NCBI GenBank assembly: GCA_017556585.1
Contig: JAFYMP010000090.1
Span: forward strand, 1-55,347
Direction of reading: 5' to 3'
Length of the DNA: 55,347 nt
From: Bacteroidaceae bacterium
GTDB lineage: Bacteria > Bacteroidota > Bacteroidia > Bacteroidales > Bacteroidaceae
The notes under the pieces were generated by a model. The model was not told where the DNA came from. It worked only from the letters and a program-made list of their open reading frames with translations, and made no database searches. The position numbers and the translations under genes are program-made. Below are positions 25,437 through 35,914 of the stretch, in pieces (positions within the stretch are counted from its first letter, which is position 1; each line of letters starts with the position of its first letter).

Positions 25437-26867
25437 TTATTTAATTGGTTCTATACCCATTTTCTTTGCTTCCTCTTTTACAAAAGCTAATGCAGCATCG
25501 TGCTCATTAGGAATAATGCCCTCTAAAATAGCATCTTTGATACTGCTCTTTAACTGTCCTACGGTAGCAGTCGGACCCAGACCGAAAGTCTCCATTATCT
25601 CAATACCATCAACAGGCGGTTGGAAATTCCTTATTCTGTCTCGCTCTTCCAAATCAATAAGTTTCTTTCTAACCAGACTGAAGTTTTCAAGCAGACGCCT
25701 CTTCTTCATCTCGTTTTTAGATGTGATATCGGCTTCGCACAGAGTCATTAAATCGTCTATATCATCGCCGGCTTCAAACAGCAGACGTCTTACGGCAGAA
25801 TCGGTCACAATATCATCTACTATAGCTATGGGGCGCATGTGAAGATCTACCATCTTCTGAACGTATTTCATCTTTTCGTTCTTAGGCATCTTCATCTTTG
25901 CAAAAATGTTCGGTATCATCTTCATACCCACTAAATTGTGGTTATGGAACATCCAGCCATGTGCAGCATCCCAGCGCTTGGTGCGTGGTTTGCCTATGTC
26001 GTGTAGCAAGGCTGCCCAACGCAACCATAGGTTGTCGCTTTTGCGGGCAACATTATCCAGAACCTCCAGAGTGTGGTAGAATACATCCTTATGGCCACGT
26101 CCGTTTACGGTTTCTATACCTTGCAGAGCTGAAAGTTCAGGGAATATCAGTTCCAACAATCCGCTTCTGTCTAATTCTATAAAACCCTTTGAAGGAATTG
26201 GCGATAACAGAATTTTGTTAAGCTCTTCTACAATTCGTTCCTTGCTGATAATTTTTATACGCTCTCTGTTCCTTTCCAATGATTGGAATGTGTCAAAATC
26301 TATCTGAAAGTTCAGCTGTGTGGCAAAACGTATGCAACGCAACATACGCAGCGGGTCGTCACTGAAGGTTATATCCGGATCTAACGGAGTTCTTATGATG
26401 CGGTCCTGTAGATCGTAGATTCCGTCAAACGGATCTACAAGTTCTCCAAATCTATTACCGTTAAGACAGATAGCCATTGCATTTATTGTAAAGTCGCGTC
26501 TGTTCTGGTCGTCCTCTAAAGTGCCGTCTTCTACAATTGGGTTGCGTGAATCTCTGTTGTACGATTCCTTTCGCGCACCAACAAATTCCACCTCTATGTC
26601 GCCCTTTTTAACCTGGGCTGTGCCAAAGTTCTTAAACAGACTGACGTGGGCATTACCCAATGCCTTGCCAAAAGCCTTGGCCATATCTAAACCACTGCCC
26701 ACTACCACTACATCGATATCTTTGCTTGGACGTTCTAAAAACAGGTCTCTCACATATCCTCCCACAACATAACATTCCAAACCTAAACGGTCTGCTGTTT
26801 GCGAAAGTGTTCTGAAAACCTTTTTGTCAAGCAGTTGTGATAATTCCTCGTCGCTGTATAACTTCAT
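25437..26867 (-). CDS. cca: CCA tRNA nucleotidyltransferase / poly(A) polymerase family with HD domain
   Basis: 476 residues. The nucleotidyltransferase head domain has VVGGYVRDLFL (residues 34-44) and the catalytic pair DID (Asp50, Asp52). RRDFTINAMAI and DDPLRMLRCIRFATQL are the conserved class II motifs. The C-terminal part contains an HD phosphohydrolase motif (LLHDIGKPRT, with HNHN downstream). This is the usual Bacteroidetes CCA-adding enzyme, which repairs or builds the tRNA 3' end; a poly(A) polymerase role cannot be excluded by eye. Its divergent promoter TAATTTTG (minus strand, 26889-26896) faces away from the next gene. Confidence 0.9.
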   Translation of the reverse strand: MKLYSDEELSQLLDKKVFRTLSQTADRLGLECYVVGGYVRDLFLERPSKDIDVVVVGSGLDMAKAFGKALGNAHVSLFKNFGTAQVKKGDIEVEFVGARKESYNRDSRNPIVEDGTLEDDQNRRDFTINAMAICLNGNRFGELVDPFDGIYDLQDRIIRTPLDPDITFSDDPLRMLRCIRFATQLNFQIDFDTFQSLERNRERIKIISKERIVEELNKILLSPIPSKGFIELDRSGLLELIFPELSALQGIETVNGRGHKDVFYHTLEVLDNVARKSDNLWLRWAALLHDIGKPRTKRWDAAHGWMFHNHNLVGMKMIPNIFAKMKMPKNEKMKYVQKMVDLHMRPIAIVDDIVTDSAVRRLLFEAGDDIDDLMTLCEADITSKNEMKKRRLLENFSLVRKKLIDLEERDRIRNFQPPVDGIEIMETFGLGPTATVGQLKSSIKDAILEGIIPNEHDAALAFVKEEAKKMGIEPIK

Positions 26868-26888
26868 ATTGATAAAACAGATTTATTG

Positions 26889-26938
26889 CAAAATTAGTGC
26901 ATTAACACCATTTTACTATCAAAAATAGAGTACTTTTG
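26889..26938. promoter_or_regulatory. Divergent promoters of cca and the 281-aa lipoprotein
   Basis: Minus-strand TAATTTTG (26889-26896) serves cca; plus-strand TACTTTTG (26931-26938) lies 18 bp upstream of the lipoprotein ATG. Both fit the TAnnTTTG consensus. Confidence 0.6.
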
Positions 26939-26956
26939 TGCAAGTAATTTATAAAA

Positions 26957-27802
26957 ATGAAGACCAATATGAAGAAATATTCATTCCTGGTGATATTAGC
27001 CCTGTTATTTACAGCGTGTGGCGAGAGTGTAGAAGAACAGGCACAGCGTTATATAGATAGAGCAAATCAGGCTTTTCAGGCAGAGAAATATAGCGAAGCA
27101 AAACAGTTGACAGATAGTGTAAAGATACTTTTCCCAAAAGCTTTTGAAGCCAGAAAACAGGGCATTAAGCTGATGCTGCAAGTAGAAGAGGCAGAACAAC
27201 TGCGTACAATAGAATACGAAAACAGTATGATAGCTGCCTGTAATGAGAAAATAGAGCCCTTGAAAAAGAGATTCAAATTTGAAAAAGATGAAAAGTATCA
27301 GGATTTGGGACTCTACGTAGTAGCTTCGCAGGTACCGGAAAAGAATGTAGGAGTAAACTATCTGCGTGGTCAGGTAGATGAATTGGGACGTTTGGTTATA
27401 ATTTCCACATATTCGGCATCGTCTTATATGCACCATCGTTCGGTACGTGTAGTATGTGGTGATGTATATGCAGAATCGCCTGTTTCTGACGATTTCTATG
27501 AATTCAAAGATTTGGGTATCTGCTATGAAAAATGTAATCTGAAATTTGGCCAGGATGGTGGCGTGGCTGCATTTATAGCAATGAACAAGGAGAGAAATAT
27601 TCAGGTCATATTGAAAGCTGCAGATGGTAAAACATACAAATACAGCATGAGACCTGCCGATAGAGATGCTATAGCTTCACTATATGAATTATCAACCCTG
27701 ATAACAGAACTTGAAGATCATAAAAAGATAAAAGAAGAGGCTGTTAGACGTTTGCAGTTTACACAGTCCAAGATGAACACTCAGGAAACCGTTAGCGAGT
27801 AA
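26957..27802 (+). CDS. Lipoprotein of unknown function with TPR-like N-terminus
   Basis: 281 residues with a lipoprotein signal (lipobox LFTAC). A helical, TPR-like segment (YIDRANQAFQAEKYSEAKQL, residues about 32-51) is followed by a coiled region and a beta-rich domain (GQVDELGRLVIISTYSASS). The C-terminus returns to helix. The family is not recognised beyond general similarity to Bacteroidales lipoproteins. The 3' end overlaps the convergent sprA gene by 11 bp (27792-27802). A second in-frame ATG (MKKYSF, four codons later) is an equally good start. Confidence 0.72.
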   Translation: MKTNMKKYSFLVILALLFTACGESVEEQAQRYIDRANQAFQAEKYSEAKQLTDSVKILFPKAFEARKQGIKLMLQVEEAEQLRTIEYENSMIAACNEKIEPLKKRFKFEKDEKYQDLGLYVVASQVPEKNVGVNYLRGQVDELGRLVIISTYSASSYMHHRSVRVVCGDVYAESPVSDDFYEFKDLGICYEKCNLKFGQDGGVAAFIAMNKERNIQVILKAADGKTYKYSMRPADRDAIASLYELSTLITELEDHKKIKEEAVRRLQFTQSKMNTQETVSE

Positions 27803-30800
27803 GCGAGAACTTTAGCGTGATACCGCAGTCGTGTGTAGCTGTTGGGTATGACGATGTTGATACCAACGGGAAATTACTCTGGAAATCGTAGTAGAAGTTC
27901 AAAGTAAGCATCTTGCTGTAAATGTAATCGGCGCTGAACGCTAATTTTACAGCTCTGTTGCCACTGGTGGCCTGTGTAGCCATAGTCTTGATATTTCTAC
28001 ACAATGCATTCTGATTTCTATAGGAGAAGTCCAGATTCATGTTCAGATTATTATTCACCTTATTACGTCCTGTACCTTGCTGTGCGCCAAACAGTTTAAG
28101 GTTGCTGATACGGTAACTTGCACCTGCGGTAATATCGTCAGATGTAGTCTCTACCACCTGTACAGCCGATGTACTCAAGTTGATTACTCTGGTCTTTCTG
28201 CACTCTAATCTTGCCGATAGAGAGTTGTTAAAGGTCATATCCACACCAACCAATGGTGCGAACGATTCATTTATAGACACAGAACCTATGTTAAACATAC
28301 TGTTTGGTATAGGACTGCCTGTAGTAATATCGTTTATGAAACCTAAATCGTTCATATACTCCATATAGCTCATAAAGGTGTTGTAACTACCCATTGAATA
28401 TACGCTCTTATATGAATGTTTCAGATTAAAACTCTTAAAGTATTTCTGGAAGAACGGAATCTGATTAAGTCCGGAGTAGGTAACACTCCAGTTTGGCATC
28501 ATAGAGAGGATAGATGGGAACAGATTCAAAGAACTCTTGTTAGCATCTTTACCTGTATATGCCGCCAGGAATGCAGGAATCAGAACATCGGCAGAGTAGG
28601 GGTTTACACCTCCGTTTTCAGGATTGTAAACAGAACCTGCCAGTGTAGTTCCTTCCGGATAGATAGCACCTACATACTGCTCTTCCACACGTCCGTGAAC
28701 TCTATTTATGTTTTCTGCAAAACGTTCAAAACTCTTTGATTTATAGCCATTGTCAGGGTTATGACCTTCAAAAGCACTCCTTAGTGTAACCACAGTCATA
28801 CTGAAAGTACCTGTTTGAGATTCAGGCATACCTGCATACATATACTGTATAGTACGGCTGTTGCTCTTTTCCCAACTGGAGTTGACATCTATTCTGAAAT
28901 TCATAAATGGTTCCAGCATCATCTTAATCTGCAAACTCTCGCCGGCAGAAGAAGCTGCAGAATATGAAACACTGTCATTCTGCAATAACCAATTATTGTG
29001 TTGCGCTTTGTGCAGATAGCTGTTGTTTGTAAGACCAAATGCAAAATCAAGTCCCGGAGCCAACATACCGTTTCCTGAATTCTGACCAAGCATAGATGCA
29101 TTTGGCAAGAATCCCGGTAAACTCATATTGTATGTGTTCCTGTATGTGAACGATGCATTTCTTATCATCATCACAGCTCTTGTGGTAAGATCCAAACCTT
29201 CCTTTAAGGTGAATCTTTCTGTCTTATAAACAGCATCAGGATCTAATACAGCTTTTACCATTACATTCAGAGTATCTTTATATTTAACCGTAATGGTGTT
29301 AGCATCTACACGTTTGTAACGCAGTTTAATAGTGGTACCATCTTTTGTGGTAAAGGTAACCTTTGGTTTTAGTGTACCTTGATTATGGGTAATGGTAAAT
29401 GTAGAATCGGGCAGTAGCGTAAACTCCTTCTGGAAAGCTTTTACCTTTTTTGGAGTAGGCTTCTTTCTGTTACCCTTATCGGTATATTTATCATTTATCT
29501 CCTTTAGATATGGCACCTTATTATATAGTGTCTGGAAATTCATACGTCCGTTAGACGATATAGTTCTGTTGCTGCTGATGATATTACCAAACGATGTTCC
29601 ATCTGCGTATGTAGTTCCTCTATCCCAACTGTATTGAGAATTAAAGGTAATATCGCTTGTGAACCACGATAGGACAGGCAGTTTGCTAAGAGGTATCTGA
29701 TACGATGCCTGGAAGGTCTGCTGGTAATCAAGTGGTCTGCCCATACGTGACAGGCTGGCCTTTACAGAATCTTTCCAAAGCGCATATTCATCGGGATACA
29801 AATCTTTATTGACTATCATATAAGGCTCTTCAATCTCTGCTTGTGTTTTGGCTGTGAATGACATACGCAAATCGCGAAGCGGGTCCCAACGCAGAGTCAT
29901 ATCTCTGTCCCAATAGAACTGTTGTGAGAAAAGCGCTGGAATATCGTTACTGCCACTCATAGATTCCAGATCGCGCTCCTGTAGCTCGTGGTAATTTCTA
30001 ACCAGATTGGTGTTAAAACTGAAACTCTGTGGTACAAAGTTTATGGTCATATCTTTCAAAATGGTTAGCCAGTTAGATTGGTATCTGATAAACGAGAATG
30101 GTTTCCAACCCTGTATGGTAGGAGAATATGAGTAGGTTAGGTTAGCCTTCCAACTCTTGTCATTTTCATACACTATGGTGCTGGCGCTGTTCTCCTGCAC
30201 AGAACTGGAGAAACTTGCGCTAAAGTTAGCCGGATCGTAAGGCATGGGCTTTTCACCACTTATATCTATTCTTGCATTAGAAATACTAAAGTTCTTCTGT
30301 ACGGTAACATCTTGTGTAATGCTACGTATGGAATCTTGTGATCTCCTGTCGGAATAAGAATCTATAACATCATCTAAAATAAGGTCAGTGTCGTAAGGAC
30401 TATAGTAAGGCGATACATTCTCTTTAGTGTATGAATAGTAGATAGGCAGAGAAACTTTAGCCTGTTCAGGCAGGAAACGTCCTATGTCGAAACTTGTGGT
30501 CATAGAGTACTTGTAGAAATCTTCCATACTTCTTTGACTAATACCCTGTTCCAAACCTCCATATCCTGCAGTACTCATCTGACCTGCAAAATCTACATTA
30601 CCTATGTCGGAAAGTTTCATAGACATATTGGCACGGGCCGCAGAACCTCCGCGACTCTCAAAACCTACCAGGCGCAATTCGTTAACCCACAATTCTGCCG
30701 ATTTTGTGGTGAGCGAATTATTTCTGATACCAATCATTATAGCCCTTACATTTCCTATTGACGGATTACCTATAATGCTGATTTTGTTCTCCGGATTTTC

Positions 30801-33800
30801 AGGATCGTATTCACTATAAAGTGTGCTCTGTGAAACTTCGCTGCTACCGCTGTTCTTTAAACGGTTTCTGTTATTCTTTACGGCAGTCAGCACATCGAAC
30901 GATATATCCAGCATATTCCTGTTAGGCCATACCATGCGACGGTCACCTTCGTTGTCGTTGTTATAGTAACCATGCTCTGTAATGGTAAGAGGAATTTCGT
31001 ACTCATAGTAGTTTCCTGTATAGTCAGAACCCAAGCGAATGAATACAGACATATCGCCATCTTCCAACATCTGACCATCGTTAATAGGAGCTTCCAAATG
31101 TGAGAACATCTGAATACGTTGATATTTACGCAAATCCAAAGCGCTCTTCTTGTATATACCACGGGCTTCGCCGGCTTCAAGATTTGTAACCTTAATACTC
31201 ATAGCCTGTTCGTTGTCTTGGATAAGCTGTGCCTGCTGTGGGTCAAGAATACGTGTTATTCCGGGGGGAACAACATAGTTTACAGGTGTACGGTCTCCAT
31301 TCTCTTCTATGTTTACCGATGTAGCAGTAAACGAACCGGAAATAACAGGAGTCTTGTTGGAACTGCTTGCAATAGGCTGTTCGTAGTTTCTCCATTGGCT
31401 GGTCATCAGTTCCAGTGAGCCAAAACGTATATGAGTTTCGTCTGTAAAGTTTGTCAGATAGATACGCATAAATCTTATAGAACTGAAATCGCGTATTCCG
31501 CCTACAGCCTTTTCGTATTCATCTACAGGGATTCTGAAACAGTACCAATTTACAGTCTCCATATTTCCGTTACGCAGTTTAATTTTAACCTCGCGTTTGT
31601 CGGCTATGTAGTTACGTCCCACCTGCAAATCGGACGGACGCAGTGAAATGCGGTACTGGAAGAACTTTTCATATTCATCCAGAGTATAATCCTGGTTGGC
31701 ATCTTCAATATCGGGAGTGGTACGAGAAGATTGATCAAAGCGTTCGTCTGTATCTTCTGAATTTGGAGAGTTGCCTTCTGTACCATTGTAACGCTTATAT
31801 CTGTCTAAAATAGATACCTGATTATTGTCGTAATCTGTACCACGATAATGGTGGAAGTTGTCGCCGGCAGGATCTTGTTCAAATGCACTATATATATTTG
31901 CAGGCACACGTCCTTTAATCTGCTCCAAATAGGTTGCGTATGTAGAATATTTACGCTCTTCTTCTGAACTCAGACCATTCAAACCAACATCCTGTTTACG
32001 ACGGCTGTCTGCATTGCTGTTATCGAAAGCATATACCAGACTTGTGGTTGTTGGCACTTTACCCCAAACTGTTTCAGAATATTGTGTGGCATCGTTATTA
32101 ACAGGAATACCATTTTCAAAATACTTCTTTCCGTCTAACAGAATATCTTCCGATACTTCGCCCAGATTTATATACATATCTCCACCCATGGCATTCTGGT
32201 TGTAGATAAACGGATCCAGCATCCAGAATTCTATATATTCTATGTTGGCAGTTTCAAAATCGGTAGTGCTGAGACTGCGCATAATACCTGCCCAATTCTG
32301 AGACGGATTAGGCAGATGACCATTTCCATCCAGATTAGGATTAAGGTTATACGGACCACGTTCTTGCGGATAGTATGCCAGGTTTAATATGGATAAGGTG
32401 GTAGATTCACTGGATGTAGATTCCTTGTTAGGGTACAATTCACGTTCATACACCTCTCTTACATAGTGGTTAGACAACTGGTCCAAATCACTCTTGATAT
32501 GTGAAGGAGTAAGCATGGAATTTCTTCTGGTAAAGAGCGGGTCTATAGTGAACCAGTTAATCAAAGCTCTGTTGTAACCGGCCTCTACACTGCCAGTCTT
32601 GCCATATCCCGGCATACCTGTAGGAACGGCTGCCAGCGACCAGGCAGAAGGACGGCTTATATCTATACCACTCTCTGCTGCTTCAAAATCGTCTATGTAT
32701 GATGAACTGCCCTGAACTTTATCTGATACTTCCGATATAAGATGAGCCATCTCTGCAGAGAAATTAATCTGGGATGGTTGTGTGGCATTGACAAACGGAA
32801 TAAGGTCTATCAAGTTTGTAAGTGCCTGGCTTTCGCGTTTGTAGTTTACGTTAAAACCAAACATTGTGTTTACCAATGGTTCGTCACCCATAGTAACCTT
32901 ACTGGTTAACGGACGTTCATTCAGGTGCATCAGCGTACCGCCTATCTTAAAGTCGCGATTGAAATCGTATGCCCAATTCACACCTGCCATAGTCTTTCGC
33001 TGCATGCTGAATTCGGTGTTGCTCTCTAACTGAACATCAACCTTTGTGCCGGCATCAATAATGTTTTGGTTTATAATGGTAACAGTACCCATGCTGTAGT
33101 CCAGAATATAATCGCTATTCTCCACCAGTTCTACACCACCGGCAGTTACACGTACCGAACCACGAGGAATATTGCCAGCCCCTAAATAGATGATACTATT
33201 GGATGAACCGGAATGTTGTCCCATAAGCAGGAACTTATCCTTTTCTGCCATACGTTGTGCCACCACTTTAGTGGAATCGTATAGCTCCTGGAATACATAT
33301 TTGCTTGCCAAACTACTGTTGTTGATACTCTTACGCAGATGCTCACCAAACGGTTCTACAACCGGGAAGATGATTTTTCCCGATGATGCCAATACCGTAT
33401 AACCTTCAATAAAGTCAAAACGACCATTAGGATGTGCAGACTGATTGTCGTCCAAACGGTCCAGATTCATCATCTGTAGCAGATTGGTACTCTTTAACGA
33501 TGCCTCCGGCAGATAGGTGATATAGCTGCCTGTGCTGTCGCTTGCGTAGTAGATGTTCAGTTTGAATTTGTTGCTGCTTACTGAACCACTACCCAATGAA
33601 TAGATATTCTTCATCATCAGATCCCAGGTACCACTGCCCGGAACATTTGAATTTGATTTAAGCAACTTAACGTACAGGGCGTTGCCGGAATCTGTTATAT
33701 CTGAAGAGAATTCACCTACCTGATAGCTTTTGCCTCCGTAGGTATATTCAAAGGCTACCGCCAGAACTTCGTCAGAGCTAAGAGCGTTTCTAAGCGAAAT

Positions 33801-35132
33801 GTAACCCAAACTGCTGTTCAGAGTATATTCAGATTCAGAAAGCTTGCGGGCATTAGAAATCTTTTCGTAGTCTGTGCTACCCATTAGGAAACCACCCAAC
33901 GTAGTAGCCACATTATCTATATCGCGTGCCTGCGGATAGTCGTTTGCTATACGTCGGTAAAGGTCGTTGGCATTGTTGTCTGTGGCGGGGCCTCCTGTAC
34001 TGCTCCAGATGGCATTGCTAATATGTTCAGATTCTCCCAAATCTGTAAAAGCAATAATGTTTCTGGGGCTTTCATAGCTACTGCGTTTATTTGTAACCCA
34101 TAGCTCAATGCGGGTAATCTTAACCCCTGAAACTATGCTGGGAAGCATTGCCATATTCTTATCGTAATTATCGCGGAAGAAGTGTCCTAAAAAGAAATGC
34201 CTGTTTTCATCGTAATCGCTTGCATTAATCTCAAAGTCGGTAAGCTGTTCTCCACCCTCTGAACTTACAGAGGTGGATGTGGAGTTCTTTTGTGACAAAA
34301 CGGTTTGCAATGACAACTTGCCAAATTGAAGGTCGGCACGAATACCAAAGAGCGATGTAGCTCCCTGAATAAGTGATGAATTTGTGGGGAAGCTTACATT
34401 ACCTGCTTCAAGCAGACGAATAATCTCATCCTCTTTACCTTCGTAACGCAGTTTTATCTTTCTGGTGTCAAAATCGAAAGTGGTCTCTGTGTTATAGTTC
34501 AGATCCATGTTTATTTTATCTCCCACTTTGGCATTGATACTCAGATTTATCTGTTCGTCAAAATCAAAACCACCTGTCTTTCTGTTTTGAACCGATAACG
34601 ATGGATTATCCACCTTGCTCCTGTTTACACCAAACTTTATGGCAGCAGAACCATTTGTTCTTATCTGAACACCTCCCGGACCAAATATCTTTTCGGCAGG
34701 GCCAAGATCGAACTTCATATCGGTAAAATCGAACTTGTTTGTGCCGTTATTTGCAAATTCCTCTTCGTTCTTAGTGCGGAAGTAAGACTGCATAGAGCGT
34801 TGCATGCTCCATTTGTTGTATTCAGGCTGGGTCATCAGGAAAGGGGTAGTAAGATAGTTGTCGCCAAGCTTAACTCCCACTTTGTAAATGTCGGCCTCTT
34901 CATCGTATTCAGTAACATTCTGAATGTTTTCCGGTGTACGCAAATCGGCAGAATAATTTTTGTTCAGATCTTCCGATTCCTCCGGAACAGTCTTGCTAAC
35001 CTTAAAGCGGGCATTCTGAATGGTGTCTTGTGGCTCTGTCTCTGAGCTTTGTCCATATAACACACCTAAGCTCCCGCATAAACAGGAGCCTAACAGTATG
35101 GTTAATATCAGAACAAATCTCTTTAATGCCAT
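27792..35132 (-). CDS. sprA: SprA/Sov, type IX secretion system outer-membrane translocon
   Basis: About 2446 residues, the size of SprA/Sov, with signal peptide (MALKRFVLILTILLGSCLCG). Typical features are the N-terminal region (YLTTPFLMTQPEYNKW), the repeated LQFGKLSLQTVLSQKNSTS block, many alternating amphipathic strands and a C-terminal strand ending TLKFSLTR. SprA forms a giant 36-strand barrel that exports folded type IX cargo and supports gliding in some Bacteroidetes. The ATG at 35132 is preferred; the longer frame starts at TTG. It lies 16 bp after ruvA on the same strand, the conserved ruvA-sprA arrangement. Presence of the pore suggests a working type IX system, whose other parts lie outside this window. 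Confidence 0.95.
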   Translation of the reverse strand: MALKRFVLILTILLGSCLCGSLGVLYGQSSETEPQDTIQNARFKVSKTVPEESEDLNKNYSADLRTPENIQNVTEYDEEADIYKVGVKLGDNYLTTPFLMTQPEYNKWSMQRSMQSYFRTKNEEEFANNGTNKFDFTDMKFDLGPAEKIFGPGGVQIRTNGSAAIKFGVNRSKVDNPSLSVQNRKTGGFDFDEQINLSINAKVGDKINMDLNYNTETTFDFDTRKIKLRYEGKEDEIIRLLEAGNVSFPTNSSLIQGATSLFGIRADLQFGKLSLQTVLSQKNSTSTSVSSEGGEQLTDFEINASDYDENRHFFLGHFFRDNYDKNMAMLPSIVSGVKITRIELWVTNKRSSYESPRNIIAFTDLGESEHISNAIWSSTGGPATDNNANDLYRRIANDYPQARDIDNVATTLGGFLMGSTDYEKISNARKLSESEYTLNSSLGYISLRNALSSDEVLAVAFEYTYGGKSYQVGEFSSDITDSGNALYVKLLKSNSNVPGSGTWDLMMKNIYSLGSGSVSSNKFKLNIYYASDSTGSYITYLPEASLKSTNLLQMMNLDRLDDNQSAHPNGRFDFIEGYTVLASSGKIIFPVVEPFGEHLRKSINNSSLASKYVFQELYDSTKVVAQRMAEKDKFLLMGQHSGSSNSIIYLGAGNIPRGSVRVTAGGVELVENSDYILDYSMGTVTIINQNIIDAGTKVDVQLESNTEFSMQRKTMAGVNWAYDFNRDFKIGGTLMHLNERPLTSKVTMGDEPLVNTMFGFNVNYKRESQALTNLIDLIPFVNATQPSQINFSAEMAHLISEVSDKVQGSSSYIDDFEAAESGIDISRPSAWSLAAVPTGMPGYGKTGSVEAGYNRALINWFTIDPLFTRRNSMLTPSHIKSDLDQLSNHYVREVYERELYPNKESTSSESTTLSILNLAYYPQERGPYNLNPNLDGNGHLPNPSQNWAGIMRSLSTTDFETANIEYIEFWMLDPFIYNQNAMGGDMYINLGEVSEDILLDGKKYFENGIPVNNDATQYSETVWGKVPTTTSLVYAFDNSNADSRRKQDVGLNGLSSEEERKYSTYATYLEQIKGRVPANIYSAFEQDPAGDNFHHYRGTDYDNNQVSILDRYKRYNGTEGNSPNSEDTDERFDQSSRTTPDIEDANQDYTLDEYEKFFQYRISLRPSDLQVGRNYIADKREVKIKLRNGNMETVNWYCFRIPVDEYEKAVGGIRDFSSIRFMRIYLTNFTDETHIRFGSLELMTSQWRNYEQPIASSSNKTPVISGSFTATSVNIEENGDRTPVNYVVPPGITRILDPQQAQLIQDNEQAMSIKVTNLEAGEARGIYKKSALDLRKYQRIQMFSHLEAPINDGQMLEDGDMSVFIRLGSDYTGNYYEYEIPLTITEHGYYNNDNEGDRRMVWPNRNMLDISFDVLTAVKNNRNRLKNSGSSEVSQSTLYSEYDPENPENKISIIGNPSIGNVRAIMIGIRNNSLTTKSAELWVNELRLVGFESRGGSAARANMSMKLSDIGNVDFAGQMSTAGYGGLEQGISQRSMEDFYKYSMTTSFDIGRFLPEQAKVSLPIYYSYTKENVSPYYSPYDTDLILDDVIDSYSDRRSQDSIRSITQDVTVQKNFSISNARIDISGEKPMPYDPANFSASFSSSVQENSASTIVYENDKSWKANLTYSYSPTIQGWKPFSFIRYQSNWLTILKDMTINFVPQSFSFNTNLVRNYHELQERDLESMSGSNDIPALFSQQFYWDRDMTLRWDPLRDLRMSFTAKTQAEIEEPYMIVNKDLYPDEYALWKDSVKASLSRMGRPLDYQQTFQASYQIPLSKLPVLSWFTSDITFNSQYSWDRGTTYADGTSFGNIISSNRTISSNGRMNFQTLYNKVPYLKEINDKYTDKGNRKKPTPKKVKAFQKEFTLLPDSTFTITHNQGTLKPKVTFTTKDGTTIKLRYKRVDANTITVKYKDTLNVMVKAVLDPDAVYKTERFTLKEGLDLTTRAVMMIRNASFTYRNTYNMSLPGFLPNASMLGQNSGNGMLAPGLDFAFGLTNNSYLHKAQHNNWLLQNDSVSYSAASSAGESLQIKMMLEPFMNFRIDVNSSWEKSNSRTIQYMYAGMPESQTGTFSMTVVTLRSAFEGHNPDNGYKSKSFERFAENINRVHGRVEEQYVGAIYPEGTTLAGSVYNPENGGVNPYSADVLIPAFLAAYTGKDANKSSLNLFPSILSMMPNWSVTYSGLNQIPFFQKYFKSFNLKHSYKSVYSMGSYNTFMSYMEYMNDLGFINDITTGSPIPNSMFNIGSVSINESFAPLVGVDMTFNNSLSARLECRKTRVINLSTSAVQVVETTSDDITAGASYRISNLKLFGAQQGTGRNKVNNNLNMNLDFSYRNQNALCRNIKTMATQATSGNRAVKLAFSADYIYSKMLTLNFYYDFQSNFPLVSTSSYPTATHDCGITLKFSLTR

Positions 35133-35148
35133 TGAATACAAATTAAGA

Positions 35149-35745
35149 TTAGATACGTTTCAAAGCCTCTTTGATAGCGCCCTCCACAGATATGTTTGGT
35201 TGCTCTTTAACAATAGCCTGAACAACTTTTTGCGATGCAGCCTGTGGAAAGCCTAACATAACAAGTGCTGCTACCGATTCCTCTACAGTTTGTCCCGCTT
35301 GCGAATTTGTACCTATGTTCAGAATCTCTGTATTTGCTGCACCTTTTGCAACCTTGTCGTGCAAATCTACTATGATACGTTGTGCTGTTTTTGCACCAAT
35401 ACCTTTAACCTTCTTAAGAAGAGCATCGTTTCCGCTGCCAATAATCTCAATTAGTTCGGCAGGAGAAAAGGCCGATAATATCATAATAGCACTGTTACCG
35501 CCTATACCCGATACCGATATAAGTTGAAGGAACAGATCTCTCTCCTGTTTGTCGGCAAAACCAAAAAGGTTATAAGCATCTTCTCTTATAGCTTCGTAAA
35601 CATAAAGTTTGCACTCTTTTCTCTCCTGAATGGCAGAAAAAGTGTTCAGTGATATGTTCAGCATAAAACCAATACCTGAATTGGTCTCTAAGACTGCGTA
35701 GGTAGGTGTAATTTCGGCAATAGTGCCCTTTATGTAGTTTATCAT
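35149..35745 (-). CDS. ruvA: Holliday junction branch migration protein RuvA
   Basis: 198 residues beginning [20 protein letters not shown], the OB-fold domain I of RuvA. Tandem helix-hairpin-helix motifs follow ([16 protein letters not shown] and [16 protein letters not shown]). The C-terminal domain III ([13 protein letters not shown]) binds RuvB. RuvA tetramers hold Holliday junctions for RuvB-driven migration. The start at 35745 is certain from the family; the upstream extension is not coding. It lies just upstream of sprA. Confidence 0.96.
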   Translation of the reverse strand: MINYIKGTIAEITPTYAVLETNSGIGFMLNISLNTFSAIQERKECKLYVYEAIREDAYNLFGFADKQERDLFLQLISVSGIGGNSAIMILSAFSPAELIEIIGSGNDALLKKVKGIGAKTAQRIIVDLHDKVAKGAANTEILNIGTNSQAGQTVEESVAALVMLGFPQAASQKVVQAIVKEQPNISVEGAIKEALKRI

Positions 35746-35914
35746 ACTCTCTTTTATATAAATATAAATTAATAACGGCAGTATGGCTGCTTTATTGTAT
35801 AAAGACAAAAAAAATGTAAATAGATACCAATATCGTAAAAAAATACAATCCTTTTGTATAATTTTTCATCTGCTTGTTGTAATTTCGCACTTTGAAAAAC
35901 AAAAATATTAAAAG

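Noticed and set aside
27005-27436. Cys/Phe-rich antisense frame in the 281-aa lipoprotein gene
   Set aside because: It is a shadow of the real lipoprotein frame, with no family resemblance.
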